Program-made: the position numbers and the translations under genes
Shown: positions 21,406 to 32,540 of the stretch, one piece after another
How positions within the stretch are numbered: position 1 is the stretch's first letter
Layout: each line of letters begins with the position of its first letter
The notes under the pieces: generated by a model
The model's input: the letters and a program-made list of their open reading frames with translations, nothing else
The model's database searches: none
What the model was told of the DNA's origin: nothing
Source of the DNA: Acanthopleura granulata
Taxonomy: Eukaryota; Mollusca; Polyplacophora; Chitonida; Chitonidae
Direction: 5' to 3'
NCBI GenBank assembly: GCA_016165875.1
Contig: JABBOT010000082.1
Location: 1,240,001-1,304,000 of the forward strand
Length of the DNA: 64,000 nucleotides

Positions 21406-22399
21406 TCAAAACACTATTAGAGCCGTTCATTAAATCCCGTTGTTTATGATAATACATGGTCAGAATGTTTTTTTTATTTAGCTTCTGTCTCTCATGGCAA
21501 TGTATATAGCCTCACATATAGGCTATATTTTATCCAGTTTAACCATTATTGCTTTGATCAGTGAAATGATAGGAAAAACTTGAGGCCCTATATAGGCCTA
21601 TATTGACTAAAATGGAGCTGAACTCTGGTAATCCTGTGTTCTTATAAATGCTGCCCCGATATTAAGCAAATACACGTAGACATATTCACCTTTGTAATAT
21701 GTCACACAATAGTTTTAACCAGCTTGCTCTGCAACCAAACACTATATATTCTAACAACAGATTTAAGCCAGCCAGCTTTTGAAATTAAATGTCATAAAAT
21801 AAAGGAGGCACAAAGCCGTGTGTTCTTTTGTGTGCTTTTCTTTGTGATTGATTTCATTGCAAACCCGTCTACTGTCCAGTCATAAAGCCATTTAGCCCAT
21901 ATCCAGCTTATGTTCCTGCCGTGACGGGCAGATTACTACGCGCAGTCAGCATGGGACCAATTCCCCTGTACATTTAGAGCTGTCTAAGCCTGCCCACACT
22001 GTAACACGAAGCAGTATGTAATGTGCAATATCATTTTTAACGTCGAATATCTTGTAAGAATTAGCCAAGGAACCATCTGCCATAGGTCTATCCACTAAAA
22101 CTGACGTCATGCTAGGTTACAACCTGATGTAAGCAAGATTATTTGTTAAGGTAAATGTCTAATGAATTTCCTAGTTAAGGGAATAGTATTTAAAACGAAT
22201 AAAAAAGAAAAGCTGTTTTCGCTTAACTTTAGAATTGTGAAAAAAAGGGTGCAAACTAAGCTGAAACTGGTCGGTGAACAGACAAGGGAATCGTTATAAA
22301 ATGTTCACGCACTGAAGACAACGTGTACTGAAGATCTGCTTGAATTACTCCTTGTGAAATTCTAAAGGCTTTGTATTTCTTATTTTTTCTCTAAATAAA

Positions 22400-22834
22400 T
22401 CGGCATTGGAGCCGTCTCGCGAGATTAACGCTGTTTGGGCGAAACATTAGTGAGTGCTGTCGCAAACTAACGCAAAATAAAACTAAAAAGACCTGATTTC
22501 CGGTAGTCGCTGCAGAATACACATCTGACAGACACAATTTCGTGACCCCTTTTGAATCAATTTTTCTTCATTGTGTTTCTGGACTTTGCTCACAGCAAAC
22601 ATAGGTAAATAGAGTTTCCAGTGTAGGCCGAGAGCGATTGGTCTTTGCTCTTAACTCAAACCCAAATGCCCTGCACCGGATTGTTGCCGTCGAGCCCAAC
22701 AACAACAAGAACATTCTACGGTATAGAGAATACCGGAAATCACGTCTTTGTAGCGTTGTTTTGGGTTAGTTTGCAAGTGCACCCACACGTCTAGCCCAAA
22801 CAGCATTAATCTCGCGAGACGGCTCCAATGCCGA
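22400..22834. mobile_element. MITE with about 120-bp imperfect terminal inverted repeats
   Basis: The left end tcggcattggagccgtctcg (22400-22419), then cgagattaacgctgtttggg, is mirrored at the right end (reverse complement of 22787-22834). Pairing continues inward with changes (caaactaac, tgatttccggta) to about 22515 and 22715. The inner 200 bp have no coding sequence. The TIR contains the palindrome tctcgcgaga. No target duplication is certain. Confidence 0.75.
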
Positions 22835-24734
22835 TTCGGCTTATAGGTAGAGCTTTCTCCGTTTTAAACAAGATGATGCTGTAGATATTTAAATATCTGA
22901 GTCCGATTGAAAGTTTTAAGTCTTCTTAAAGTTTCTTTGTCTATCAATAGTGATGACGTATAGCTCAATGAGGACGTCTTTGTGTTGTTGTTGTATCTTA
23001 TTTTTAATATAGAAACCTACATAAAATTTAAACCTTTCACCTACACTAAATAGCAGATCAGAATTGATATGTGTTTTGCTTAGTGACATATAAGAATGAT
23101 TTTGCGTCGATACAATCTTCTGTTCAGTGTTTTGTATTTAGCAAGTAGAATTTTAGATACATGATCTCACAATGGGTCGCACTAAGAGTCACATTAGCCC
23201 TATACAGAGGGAAGGAACAATCGTATAACCTATGCAGACAACTCGGGTCTCTGTGGCTCGACTGTACCTCTGTAGATACACAAATACACAAAAGTCTTAT
23301 TACATTAAAAGGCCTTCCAGGAGTTGTTCTTGTCAAATCTATATTTGTACAATTACCCATTTTTCAGTTATGGTAGGACGGCGGAGCTTTGACTGACACA
23401 GATGTGGAAAATTCATTGCTTTCTGGGCTTAACAGACACCAATCATCTTTTTTACACATCTCTCAAACCAAGGATGTGAAATGCAAGCTCTTTACGGAGA
23501 CCATACAGTTGATGAGGATACATCAAGCGTAAACTGTTTTGTGCTGTCTGTTGTGTAGTATTAGTTAGCAGTGCGTCCTTTATTATGCATTCTTTTGAGA
23601 AATGGAAGCAAGATATAAAACTAAAATTAAAAAATGTAGGCCCACTGACATTTTGCCCTAACAAAAGAAAAGCATTTTTTACAGCCCTAGCCGAATAGTA
23701 ATAATGCGCATGTGTTATATCATTACTGCCGTATGCACCAAGAAAAGCAAAATGATCCGTTTTATGCCATTGGGACTTCAGTTATTGTATTTTGTAAGTT
23801 TCTTACCTGTCTATTGCTCGGTTTTGCGCTATGTCATTTTCCTCTCTGTAATGTTTGTATTCATAGGATATTCAAATAATACATTCCAACTGAAAATATG
23901 TCACCGCAATAAAATGTAATTTCATAGAATCCATACCAAGTCCTCCACTGTAGTGATAGTTAATATGAGAAATGTCCCTCATTTAAATATTATTTAGCTA
24001 TGTTTACCAGCTACGTGTGGACGCATGGTTGTAAAATTTAAACTTAAATTTTCTAAGTGTTAAAATATATATATCATAATTTCCTTTCGCAGGCCATTAG
24101 GCCACAGCTGTGCTAATGACAGCTGTGTTGAATGTGTTACAGAAAGAATTTCTGTTCTTGAAATTAAGTAAGAACCTCTTTTACAGTACATCTATCGCCC
24201 CTGACTTATTACACAAGTTACTCAATGGAAGTTGAGATATTAGATTGTGTTGTTTAACAGCTAATTGTTTGAACAAGGTGCTAGTCTGACATATGTTGTG
24301 TAGTTTTTCAGTGAATGAAAATTTGCCAAAAATGTCGCTTATTCATAAGAACAGACTGGTTCAAAAATGACAGTACCAGTACCAAATGGTTACAGGATTA
24401 ACGGCACAGCGAATAATTTACACTACTGAAATGAAAATGTGATGTAATCATAAAATCCAAATACTTTAGTAAATAGTGTTTCTCATTTTTGGGTGTACTA
24501 CCACTGCTGTATTAGTATGTCATCGATGTTGGCCTGCGCGTTGCTTCTGAGACGGACTTTGAGGACTGAGCATGGGACAGAATGCAGTTTCAAAGGCAGA
24601 TGTATATCATTCAAATGGAGCAGCAGGATAATCTCCTTCATTGATCTTATGTTGTTAACATTGTGAATTGTTTGTAAACCATTCTAAAATTGGAATGGAC
24701 ACCGCTTCTAAACATTGTAAATTCCTGTTAGTTT
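22835..24734. other. Interior of the 4.5-kb insert, nothing coding recognised
   Basis: AT-rich sequence with short frames only (for example 23161-23376 and 23704-23919 on +) and no domain motif. Confidence 0.4.
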
Positions 24735-25140
24735 GCATACCTTTTTGAAAGGTGTTACTTTGCACCTTGTAGAAAAGGTGTCATTTTGCAACTTTTTGGA
24801 AAGGTGCTTATTCTCACCTTTACTAAAATCTGTTTAACCACGCCCTTTCCAATGTGTGTTAATCTACACCCTTTCCAAAGATTGTTAAATCTAACCCTTT
24901 CTAAAGATGTAAATTTACACTTTTTCTAAAGGTGTCAGTTCACACCCATGGTAAGGTGTGTTAATCTATACCCTTTCCAAAGCGTGATAATGCACACCCT
25001 TTCCAAAGGCAGTTAATACGCACGTGTTCTAAAAGGTGTTAATCAACATCTTTTCTAAAACTGTTATTTCACATCGTTTTTTTATAGTGTTCATTCACAC
25101 CCTTTTCGAGGGTGTAAACTTACGCCTAATAGGGTGTGCA
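24735..25140. repeat. Degenerate minisatellite with ACACC/GGTGT dyads
   Basis: About 12 diverged units of roughly 30-33 bp follow the pattern ggtgttaatctacacccttt + ccaaa. Each unit contains the small dyad ggtgt...acacc. The array forms the right end of the 4.5-kb insert. A few units of the same kind lie at its left end. Confidence 0.75.
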
Positions 25141-25203
25141 TCCTGGGCCAAACCATTTACGTCCATTATACGCGTATATTTACACCATTTTAGGTAAGAG
25201 TGT

Positions 25204-25262
25204 ACGACGGCGAGCAGCATTATGGTGGGAGTAAACCGGACAGACCCCGGTGGAATTCCCGG
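25204..25262 (-). mobile_element. SINE family 1, body half of the split SINE
   Basis: The sequence gtacgacggcgagcagcatt, then tggtgggagtaaaccggaca, continues the SINE tail at 20641-20705 in the same orientation. It stops where Harbinger coding sequence resumes. Confidence 0.7.
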
Positions 25263-25470
25263 CTGGAAAATACCAAGGCATTTTTTGTCTGGATACTCGG
25301 CATATACGTATCACCAATTCATGCTGACGGCTGCTTGCAACCCGATGACACCTGCAGAAATTCGTTACAGTAATGCTCAGGGAAGAACAAGAGGAGTTAC
25401 TGAAAGAGCATTGGGATTTGTAAAAAAATATGTCCTTTCATTTCAAAAGGAGAGGACCTCAGGTGTTCAG
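25262..25470 (+). pseudogene. PIF/Harbinger transposase, C-terminal part
   Basis: The frame reads FLSGYSAYTYHQFMLTA and then NPMTPAEIRYSNAQGRTRG, VTERALGFVKK. It matches the end of Harbinger transposases. L-L-G-D-x-G-Y lies before an L-M-T-P segment, then N-P-x-T-x-x-E-x-x-Y-N-x-A-x-x-x-T-R-x-x-V-E-R-x-F-G-x-L-K carries the last catalytic Glu. The order and strand fit the 20395-20640 fragment, so both come from one transposase opened by the nested insertions. The usual Gly-Asp is Ser-Gly here. Confidence 0.8.
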
Positions 25471-26014
25471 TAAGCAAAATGCAACTTCCGTTTAGATAAC
25501 GTCACTGAACTATGATTGACTCGTCCTTTAGGAATTGTTTGATAAATTCGCGCCATAATAGAAACCATCATGTGGTGCTTTCCTCCTGATTTTATATACA
25601 AAGAAGTGTTTCTGATGAAAAGCAGTAAGTTTTCATAAATCATCATTCCACGAAAAACCGGACACGGACCACCAATTTGAAACTTCGTAGGATACATTTG
25701 CATTTATAAAATGAGAATTGTATGTATCGCTGAAATTGAGTAGAGTCATAATTATTTGTAGCTGCGTATTAGATGAGCAATCAATTGAATAGCAACGGAA
25801 GACTGACCATCCCAGTAGCAAGAGAAGCAAATGACTGTTTGCAAATCGTCGCCCAAACCACCACTGTCCTCACAGATGCCTCATCACGTATGTGGTTGTA
25901 GGTACCATAATAACGTGATTCTGCTCCTTGAAAGTCTTCAAGAAAGAAAGTTTCGTCGCTGTTTGCGTGTGATGTTTTCTCTGCTGATTGCATGTAAAAC
26001 AACTGTGCCACCGT

Positions 26015-26077
26015 CGCATAAGTGAAATATTCTGGAGTACGGCGTAAAACACCAATCAAATAAATAAATAAATTAAC
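26015..26077 (+). mobile_element. SINE family 1, 3' tail only
   Basis: The sequence gtcgcataagtgaaatattc, then tggagtacggcgtaaaacac, caatcaaataaataaataa. It is 5'-truncated at about 26010. Confidence 0.8.
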
Positions 26078-26099
26078 CAGCCGTGGGCGATATTCGAAC

Positions 26100-26735
26100 G
26101 GCAAGTTGTTTGATGCCAACATAGCAGAACAATTTGACAACATACAAGCGGTTTTAAGGTGGCCACAGTGGACTGAAGACTATGACGGCTGTATTGTGAA
26201 ACAACCAATTGCTGGCGCAGTGGGCACAGCGTTAGATCATCTGCGGGTGCAACTTCCAAAGTTCTTCTGGTATGTTTTCATAAAGGAAAAACAATCAACA
26301 ACCTATGAAAACGATCAGGTTGCATCTCAACTCTGTGACAGTGCATCCTGTGTATTACAGACGGAAATTATACATCGTCATTTCAACATTAAATACAGTC
26401 GGCTCATTGGAGACAGACGCAGATCACCGTATACACAATGATGATGTGGTCAAGAGATTTAATCAGGTGAGGAATCGTTGTCTCAGATGTGAGAGATCAT
26501 GAGAAGACAGCAGTGTCAACTTATACATAGATGGCCCTAGCCCACATTAAGGAGGAAATGCCGTTCGTCCAGACAGTTGCGGTATGGACAGGTGTTCCTG
26601 GTAACCAATTCAAAAATCGTTTCATCTTTGTCCTCCTTGGGAAGCTTGAGCAGCAGTTTCAACTTTACAGTTGTTTGGAACTATTTTGCAACAAGTCACG
26701 AGAAAGGTCTCAATGTAAGGTCAGTCATTTGCAGC
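26100..26735 (+). pseudogene. Decayed transposon-type gene (QFKN / NYFATSHEKG family)
   Basis: Two plus-strand blocks in shifting frames. The first (26106-26390) reads HLRVQLPKFFWYVFIKEKQS and then CVLQTEI. The second (26570-26700) combines GVPGNQFKNRFIF with FNFTVVWNYFATSHEKGLN. I recall uncharacterised invertebrate proteins, often repeated and transposon-like, with a run of H-x-F-I-K-R-x-Q, V-L-Q-x-D-F-x-E-N, S-D-G-x-x-x-Q-F/Y-K-N and F-F-A/G-T-S/C-H-G-K-G. This fragment follows that order, with DFxEN lost and frameshifts between blocks. The function of that family is not established to my knowledge. The sequence stops at about 26735, where a dispersed repeat starts. Confidence 0.55.
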
Positions 26736-26739
26736 AAAT

Positions 26740-27300
26740 GTCAAATCTGTCACCTGCATATTTCTACTGCCGTGCATGTAAGCACTATGTCCTTACAGAT
26801 GCGCTCCTAAAATGAGTGATAAAATACGTGAATGATTAACAATGTTCAGGCAGGTCCTGGGGTTTCTCCATAATAATCATTGAAGAAAATGTCAATAGTG
26901 ATGGTTCATTATAGTGGATAAAAGTGCATACGACATGCATAGTTGCTCGGGAAGGGAAGGTTCTTGCATTTCCATCGCCATGTCCCACGAGAAGCGGGAT
27001 CCGTGTCAATCCCAGACAAGGATTGTCAAGATTCCCCTGCTTGCATTCTTTTCGCAGCGTAGGTGGCATTAAGCGATCATAGGTGTTCTCTATCGTGATG
27101 ATTAGCTTATTATTCGGCGAAGATCATTAAATTCGAAGCATTAGAGTGAATGAACGGTGCTGGTTAACTCCGGGTACTCAGATGACCTCCACTCATAAAC
27201 CTGACCTCTATAGTGAAGAAGTGTAAAATTCTCGAAAATGACAATATACACCAATCACATAAGTAAATAAATAAATGTAGGATAATATATAAAACACTAC
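26740..27300 (+). repeat. Dispersed duplication, partner at 58835-59370
   Basis: Shared blocks include ttctactgccgtgcatgtaa, tcccacgagaagcgggat, cccctgcttgcattctttt, ggtggcattaagcgatcac and ccgggtactcagat. Both copies run straight into the left arm of a foldback element. The repeat may therefore be part of a longer element version. Confidence 0.75.
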
Positions 27301-28500
27301 AACATGGAAAGTAAAAAACCAGAGCGGCGACAACACTGTGATTTATGTATATATTTATTTGATTGGTGTTTTACGCAGTGCTCAAGAATATTTCACTTAT
27401 GCCAGGGCGGCTAGCATTATGGTGGGAGGAAACCCAAGACCGTCTCAAGTTGCTGGCGGACCTTCCCACGTACAGCCGAAGAGGAACCCGACATGAGCTG
27501 GACTTGAACTCGCAGCGACGGCATTGGTGGGGGGGGGGGGGGGGCTTCTGAATCATTGCGGACAACGCTGTGACAGTTGGCAGATGGCCACAAGGTAAAA
27601 AATGGCTATCGGTGAAACCCTGCTCCTTGTCAACTGACCTCAGATAGGGTTTTATTCTAACTGTTCATGTAAGTGTTTAAGAAGTCACAGTTTAAACGCC
27701 CCTGGCAACATTATGATCTATGTTAATTGCAGTTTATCAGACGTAATCGCTGTAGAATTACGTAATTCCTGAATGCTTAATCACATTTAATCAACCCCCT
27801 GTCAACAATAGAAATGGACCAGACCTCAGAGACACATCCACTGGCAGAATTTCGTCTTATGCCGGTATGCGTACAATACTAAACACTACATAACACAGAG
27901 CTACAGTAACAAAGACCATGGCAGACTTGGCAAATAGCCAGACGTAGCCGATGGAATACGGCCTAGTGTCAGTTCATCACTTTTAGGGTTTTATTGTACC
28001 GTTTGATTAAAATGCTAGTAATAAATTACATATCCCCTTAGCATAATGGCTTTTAAAAGAATAAGGTAAAAACATTAAGTCATTTCTACTATTAGAGATC
28101 ATTGTTCTCGAATTACTCTATATGCCTCATTGCCATCAAATTTAATACAGGACCACATGATCTGAGTTTTTATGGAACATTATTTCTCTTTGCTTGGATT
28201 CTATGATTATTTGATTCTGCGGATGAACTAAGCTTCCCCGAGATCTGTCCCTTTCCATTGTTTTCATGTTATTGTGTATACATGTGTTAAATGTGATGAC
28301 AACACGGCACTTTCAGCAATTCTAGACAGGTGACCTTTAATCAAATGTATTTAACATGATTGCAAGTTTTTTTTTACCAAATTCTGCTTAAGTCCTGGTG
28401 CTAGGCGGCGTGTAAGATGTTACTTATTAAACACTTATATGAACAGTTAGAATAAAACCCTTTCTGACATTAATTGACATAAGAGGTTGTCTTTTATATT
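27295..28500. mobile_element. Foldback-like element, best-preserved copy
   Basis: The left arm (27305-27740, interrupted by a SINE) reads gtaaaaaaccagagcggcga, gtgacagttggcagatggcc, acctcagatagggttttatt, ctaactgttcatgtaagtg, aagtcacag. The right arm (28365-28490) is its reverse complement (cacttatatgaacagttaga, ataaaaccctttctg, gacataagaggttg). The arms extend about 250-300 bp. Between them lies non-coding sequence, part of which recurs at 32976-33307. No transposase was found, so it is a non-autonomous DNA element by inference. Confidence 0.65.
27341..27560 (-). mobile_element. SINE family 1 inside the foldback element
   Basis: A minus-strand SINE between gacaacactgtg (27329-27340) and gacaacgctgtg (27561-27572), a 12-bp target duplication with one change. 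The partner copy at 59401-59415 has the single site (gacgacagtgtg). A run of 17-18 G sits at 27527-27544, near the SINE head. Confidence 0.85.
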
Positions 28501-28710
28501 TAAACGGTAGTTGTGACGTCACAACGATCACTGTTATTGTCTTATCAATACTTTGTGCGAATCGGAAGTTAACGATTTCGGAGACGCAATGTCATCAATA
28601 TCTTTTGTGTTAAGTTATGTGTGAAAGTCGAGGATGGGTTTCGATCCCACGAACCCGACACCCGGTCAGAACACTAATACTTTCAGCTGACTATAATAAT
28701 AACCTTCAAT

Positions 28711-28992
28711 TTTATTTATTTATTTATTTATTTATTTGATTGCTGTTTTAAGCCGTACTCAAGAATATTTCACTTCTACCACGGCAATCAGCATTATGGT
28801 GGAAGGAAACCGGGCAGAGCCCGGAGGAAACCCATGATCATCTGCAGGTTGCTGACAGACCTTCCCATGTAGGGCCGGAGAGGAAGCCAGCTTGAGGTGA
28901 CTTGAACTCATAGCAGCCAATGCATTGGTGGGAGGCTTCTGGGTCATTGGGCTGCGCTAGCGCGATAACCGACTGAGGCACGGAGGTCCCAT
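28711..28992 (-). mobile_element. SINE family 1, full length with target duplication
   Basis: A complete minus-strand copy from the (ttta)n tail to the head (tgggacctccgtgcctcagt on the minus strand). It is bounded by ataaccttcaat (28699-28710) and ataacattcaat (28993-29004). Confidence 0.85.
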
Positions 28993-29004
28993 ATAACATT
29001 CAAT

Positions 29005-31083
29005 AGTATAATATAATGATCGTTGTATTTCCTGTTACACATGTGAAAGCAAGACTTTAAATCCAAATTGGGAGATTTTAATCCTTATAGATGAAAAGGA
29101 TATTTCAAATCTTATGATTAATGTATTAATCTATCACCCTTGGAGAACCTTCGCACAAAGAGCTCGACTGGAAAGCATTATTTGATTTGAAAATTCTTCG
29201 TGATTTTAATATTGACTGAACCATCTCAGGACAGTCACTGGTACAGCGTGCCAAAGCCACGTAGTTGTGCATAAAGTACACGCCTAGCAGCCACCATTTA
29301 CAATGTGTGCTTAGGAATCAAGTGCACATATACATGTATTTCAACAACAGTACGCACAAAGACCGTATACATTCGTGAAAATTAATGTACGGCGTGGCCC
29401 ATGTTACACCACCGTTTAAGATAGAGAAAACCCTCGCAACTGTACATTCGTAGAAAATAATCACCTCGGCGATTTCTCCACTACATATTCAGCAGCCAGT
29501 TTTCGGTATGTTTTCTTTTGGACCCACTCAGCTTTAGCTTATTATCATCTACCTATTACAAAGCACGTAATCCATAATTTCGATGATAATTTTGCATCAG
29601 ACCTGTGAACTCACGGCAAAACTAACGATGGCTTCCCAACGGATAGGTCTTACACATCTTGTTGAATAATGTTACCATTCTAATCTTATCTCATGGAAGA
29701 TTTCTAAAGCGCAACAAAATATTTTTACTCACAGTCCATATACAATGGTTTAGATGCGACATGCTTTTACCAAAAGTACTTTTTTATATGACGCTTAATA
29801 ATAGTACGTGTCAGTTAACGACAGATGATAGGCTATTGTCGATTATCTATTTAAGTGCATAGGCATGCGCCCTTGTGTTTAAAAATATTAACTGTGCGCT
29901 GCAAAATCCCAGTATGTCAATAGTACACTCTTGTATACCCAATGTTAAGTAAAAGTATCTTATACTTACGTTGTATGTTCAAGCGAAAGGTGACGTTGTA
30001 GTTGTGCCCTGAAGAAACAAGATCATTACACCTCCCAAGGGGGGATTATATACGGTCACAATCTAGGGCAATCTAAATTTATTAAATCGCGCTGTCCTGC
30101 TAAAACACTCGGAGCTTCTTGACGTCTGTCTCTTTGAAATAATACTGGTTTAGTTAAAGTTGAAAACAGTTTTTTTTCAAACATGTTCTACGACAGTGGA
30201 AATTAAAATTCGACCGTGCTCTGTCCACAAGCATGCAACGCAGCCATTCTGTATGAGCTGCTATGCAATTTTTCCAAGCGAGGAACACTCTCGTCACCTG
30301 AGACTGTGGTAAGCTGCTAGGGCTGTGGTTGAAAGATATATGCGTAAATTTATAACATGAACGTTTGAAATAACCTACTGCCTCCACGACGCAATGGTCT
30401 GGAAATACGCTGAAGTGTTGTTCACACATATACTTGTTATAATTAAAACATATAACATTAAGTCAGTGTCCTGTCCCTATGACATCTTATCTTATATGTT
30501 TCATTTGACATGCAGCTCAGAAGACTTACGTCACAGATTATAAACAGCTGATATCTCCTAGCTCTCTGGTTGGTCAATCTCTCTTCAGCTTAAAAGCACT
30601 GACGCCTCCAGATCGTAGTCGGCAGAAAAGTACCCCACACTTCAAACGAAGACAATTTAACAAAGGATTCAAACAGGGTTTTGCATTCAAAAGAGAGAAT
30701 TTTGTAATATTTTTTAATGAACAGTGCCTCGGTCATAAGCTGTCTTTTATTTTATGATTTCCATCCATGTGAAAACACATGCCAGATGCTGTATCGTGCT
30801 GCGCATGTATTAAAACAGTCTCTAGAATTGACTCGGTCTATTGACATGTATGAATAGCTTTCAGGGATTGCTAGCCTGCATGGCTGACCCCCGGCTTGAA
30901 CTGTCAGTGACGTCATCTTGTCAAAATTCTGATGCGTGTCCGTGTAGCGAATTGTCCAGACTCCAAGTCAATCTGCTTGAACGTATGAAAACGGTCGAAT
31001 ACAAATTATAAAGCCTTGGTTGGCTGTGAAAATGCCCCTTGTTTCAGCGGGGGCTGGTTTGGCACATCAGTGGTGACATATTA
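29005..31083. other. Intergenic, 3' side of the second GPCR
   Basis: No gene or shared repeat recognised. Short frames (29659-29862, 30154-30429) carry no motif. The part nearest 31083 may hold the GPCR 3' UTR, but no confident polyadenylation signal could be assigned. Confidence 0.4.
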
Positions 31084-32316
31084 TCAGATGTTTTTGGTGT
31101 TCCCTTGATGTGCCTCTGTGGCTAACTGTGCTGCCGTTGTGATCCCTTTGTCAGGTGGATCAGGAAATGTCGCTGCCCCCTTCGGCGCTTGCAGGTTAAT
31201 TTTGTGACTTCCTTCAACCTCCATTGTAAGTTCTGTGATATTCGTGGACATTCTGTCAGGCCCAGTAGGCGCATGCGTCGCGCTTTTCGAATCATGCTGC
31301 CCCCGCCAGTTAACGGTGTTGCTTTCTTCAGCATTTGTACGGCTAGACGATAGGTTGTGCTGATTACCGACGTCACTGCGTTGGTCAGGTGGCTGCGAGT
31401 CGCGTTGTGGAGCTACCATCGCCACCAGTTTCGACCATCTGGAGAAAATTGTATTTCTGAGAGGAGATGTGAGAATGTGACCCAGCGGATTCAGGAGGGA
31501 GTTGGACCACATCAAAAAATAGCTAACCTGAAACGTCCCCACCGGCCATTTATTTTTGTATCCAACAATGCGAACGACGATGATAAGGGAATAGCACAGT
31601 ACCCAGATTAGAAGCTTACGGAACACCATTTTAAATATTAACACATGTCTTTGACGGGCTAGCACAGGCCTTGTCGACGTTTTCCGCACAAACTGTATCA
31701 TGATCATGTAAAATATAGTGCACAAAAACACCGAACCTGATAAGAGGACGCCATAAAATATTGTCATCAACGTTCGAGAAATGTTTTCGTCGTAAGTGAC
31801 AAAACAATAACCGATCGATGGAACGTTTCGAAAGATTCCGTTTGTGAGACTAGAGTAGACCAACACGCATGCGTCAGTAACTAGACAAATCAAACTGATG
31901 ACAGTCAGACGTATCAGACTAACAGCCGCTTTGTTATTTGGCAAACTCCTAGTTACGGTACGAAGGATGACGTAGAGAATAAGACACTGGATTTGTAGGG
32001 AGTAAATCACTAGGGTAGGTCCGAGAATTCCAGTGACGATGCAAAGTGACGTGGTGACGCCGCGAAGCGCCAACGTCACCAGACACATAGGGATCACCAG
32101 CAGTAGTGTCAGCATATCCACGACGGCTAGGTTTACTATAGCCATGTTAAGTGGCGAGCGACGCGACTTCTTCAGCAAAGCTACGATGATGTAACCATTG
32201 GCCAACGTGCCTGTTACGACCAAAAACCCTAACAGGATAACGAAAGGAACCGATGTTTGTCCGGTAGTAATGTTAGCTGTTAAATTCTCCAGCGTGGTAT
32301 TGTTGGATGACGACAT
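31084..32316 (-). CDS. Class A-like G-protein-coupled receptor, intronless (paralog 2)
   Basis: A 410-residue single-exon frame closely related to 14967-16328. The first 90 residues are almost the same, similarity then falls, and the tail diverges strongly. Seven hydrophobic segments lie at the same positions. Asn40, Asp67, Cys92, Arg119 and Asn-Pro in TM7 are kept. As in paralog 1, DRY is absent (ILR) and NPxxY is NPLGH, so both changes are family traits. The N-terminus carries three N-glycosylation sites. Loop 3 keeps RPVLARQRH-x-x-IFK, also found in paralog 1 and in the broken copy at 35962-36440. The tail is about 115 residues, rich in Ser, Asn, Thr and Gln, and shorter than in paralog 1. 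The start is chosen because both paralogs share it. A (TA)n tract lies 225 bp upstream. The ligand is unknown. Confidence 0.85.
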   Translation of the reverse strand: MSSSNNTTLENLTANITTGQTSVPFVILLGFLVVTGTLANGYIIVALLKKSRRSPLNMAIVNLAVVDMLTLLLVIPMCLVTLALRGVTTSLCIVTGILGPTLVIYSLQIQCLILYVILRTVTRSLPNNKAAVSLIRLTVISLICLVTDACVLVYSSLTNGIFRNVPSIGYCFVTYDENISRTLMTIFYGVLLSGSVFLCTIFYMIMIQFVRKTSTRPVLARQRHVLIFKMVFRKLLIWVLCYSLIIVVRIVGYKNKWPVGTFQVSYFLMWSNSLLNPLGHILTSPLRNTIFSRWSKLVAMVAPQRDSQPPDQRSDVGNQHNLSSSRTNAEESNTVNWRGQHDSKSATHAPTGPDRMSTNITELTMEVEGSHKINLQAPKGAATFPDPPDKGITTAAQLATEAHQGNTKNI

Positions 32317-32538
32317 GGTAAGTAGTAAATGTGTGAAGAAAGAAAAGAACGTACCTACACCACGGCAAGTCTGTTAGACTGGGTTACTCTAGAATACTGA
32401 CAATGAAACTTACGCAGGAGTTCTTACATCCCTCCAACTCAAACGAGCGTGGTTGGATCTGCTTGTCACTTTTAATGACAACCGCAGTTAATATCCACGC
32501 GCAATTTTACACTAAGCTAATTGCGAACACCTGAGCCC

Positions 32539-32540
<2 letters not shown>

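Larger units (their letters stand above)
20706..25203. mobile_element. 4.5-kb unclassified insert with subterminal repeats
   Basis: The limits are set by the two halves of a SINE that meet across it. Its left end has gaatacacctttta / atagtgtattc and caccctttagggtgt (20725-20835). Its right 460 bp are a degenerate array of the same ACACC...GGTGT type (24735-25140). No transposase or polymerase frame was found inside, so it looks non-autonomous or decayed. A MITE (22400-22834) and a tRNA-derived fragment (21290-21405) sit within it. No clear terminal inverted repeat or target duplication could be read. Confidence 0.6.

Noticed and set aside
24735..25140. CRISPR-like or regulatory array
   Set aside because: Units are diverged, have no unique spacers and form the end of a mobile insert.
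28620..28690. tRNA-like arm (gggtttcgatccca)
   Set aside because: Only a T-arm-like string is readable. There is no full cloverleaf on either strand.
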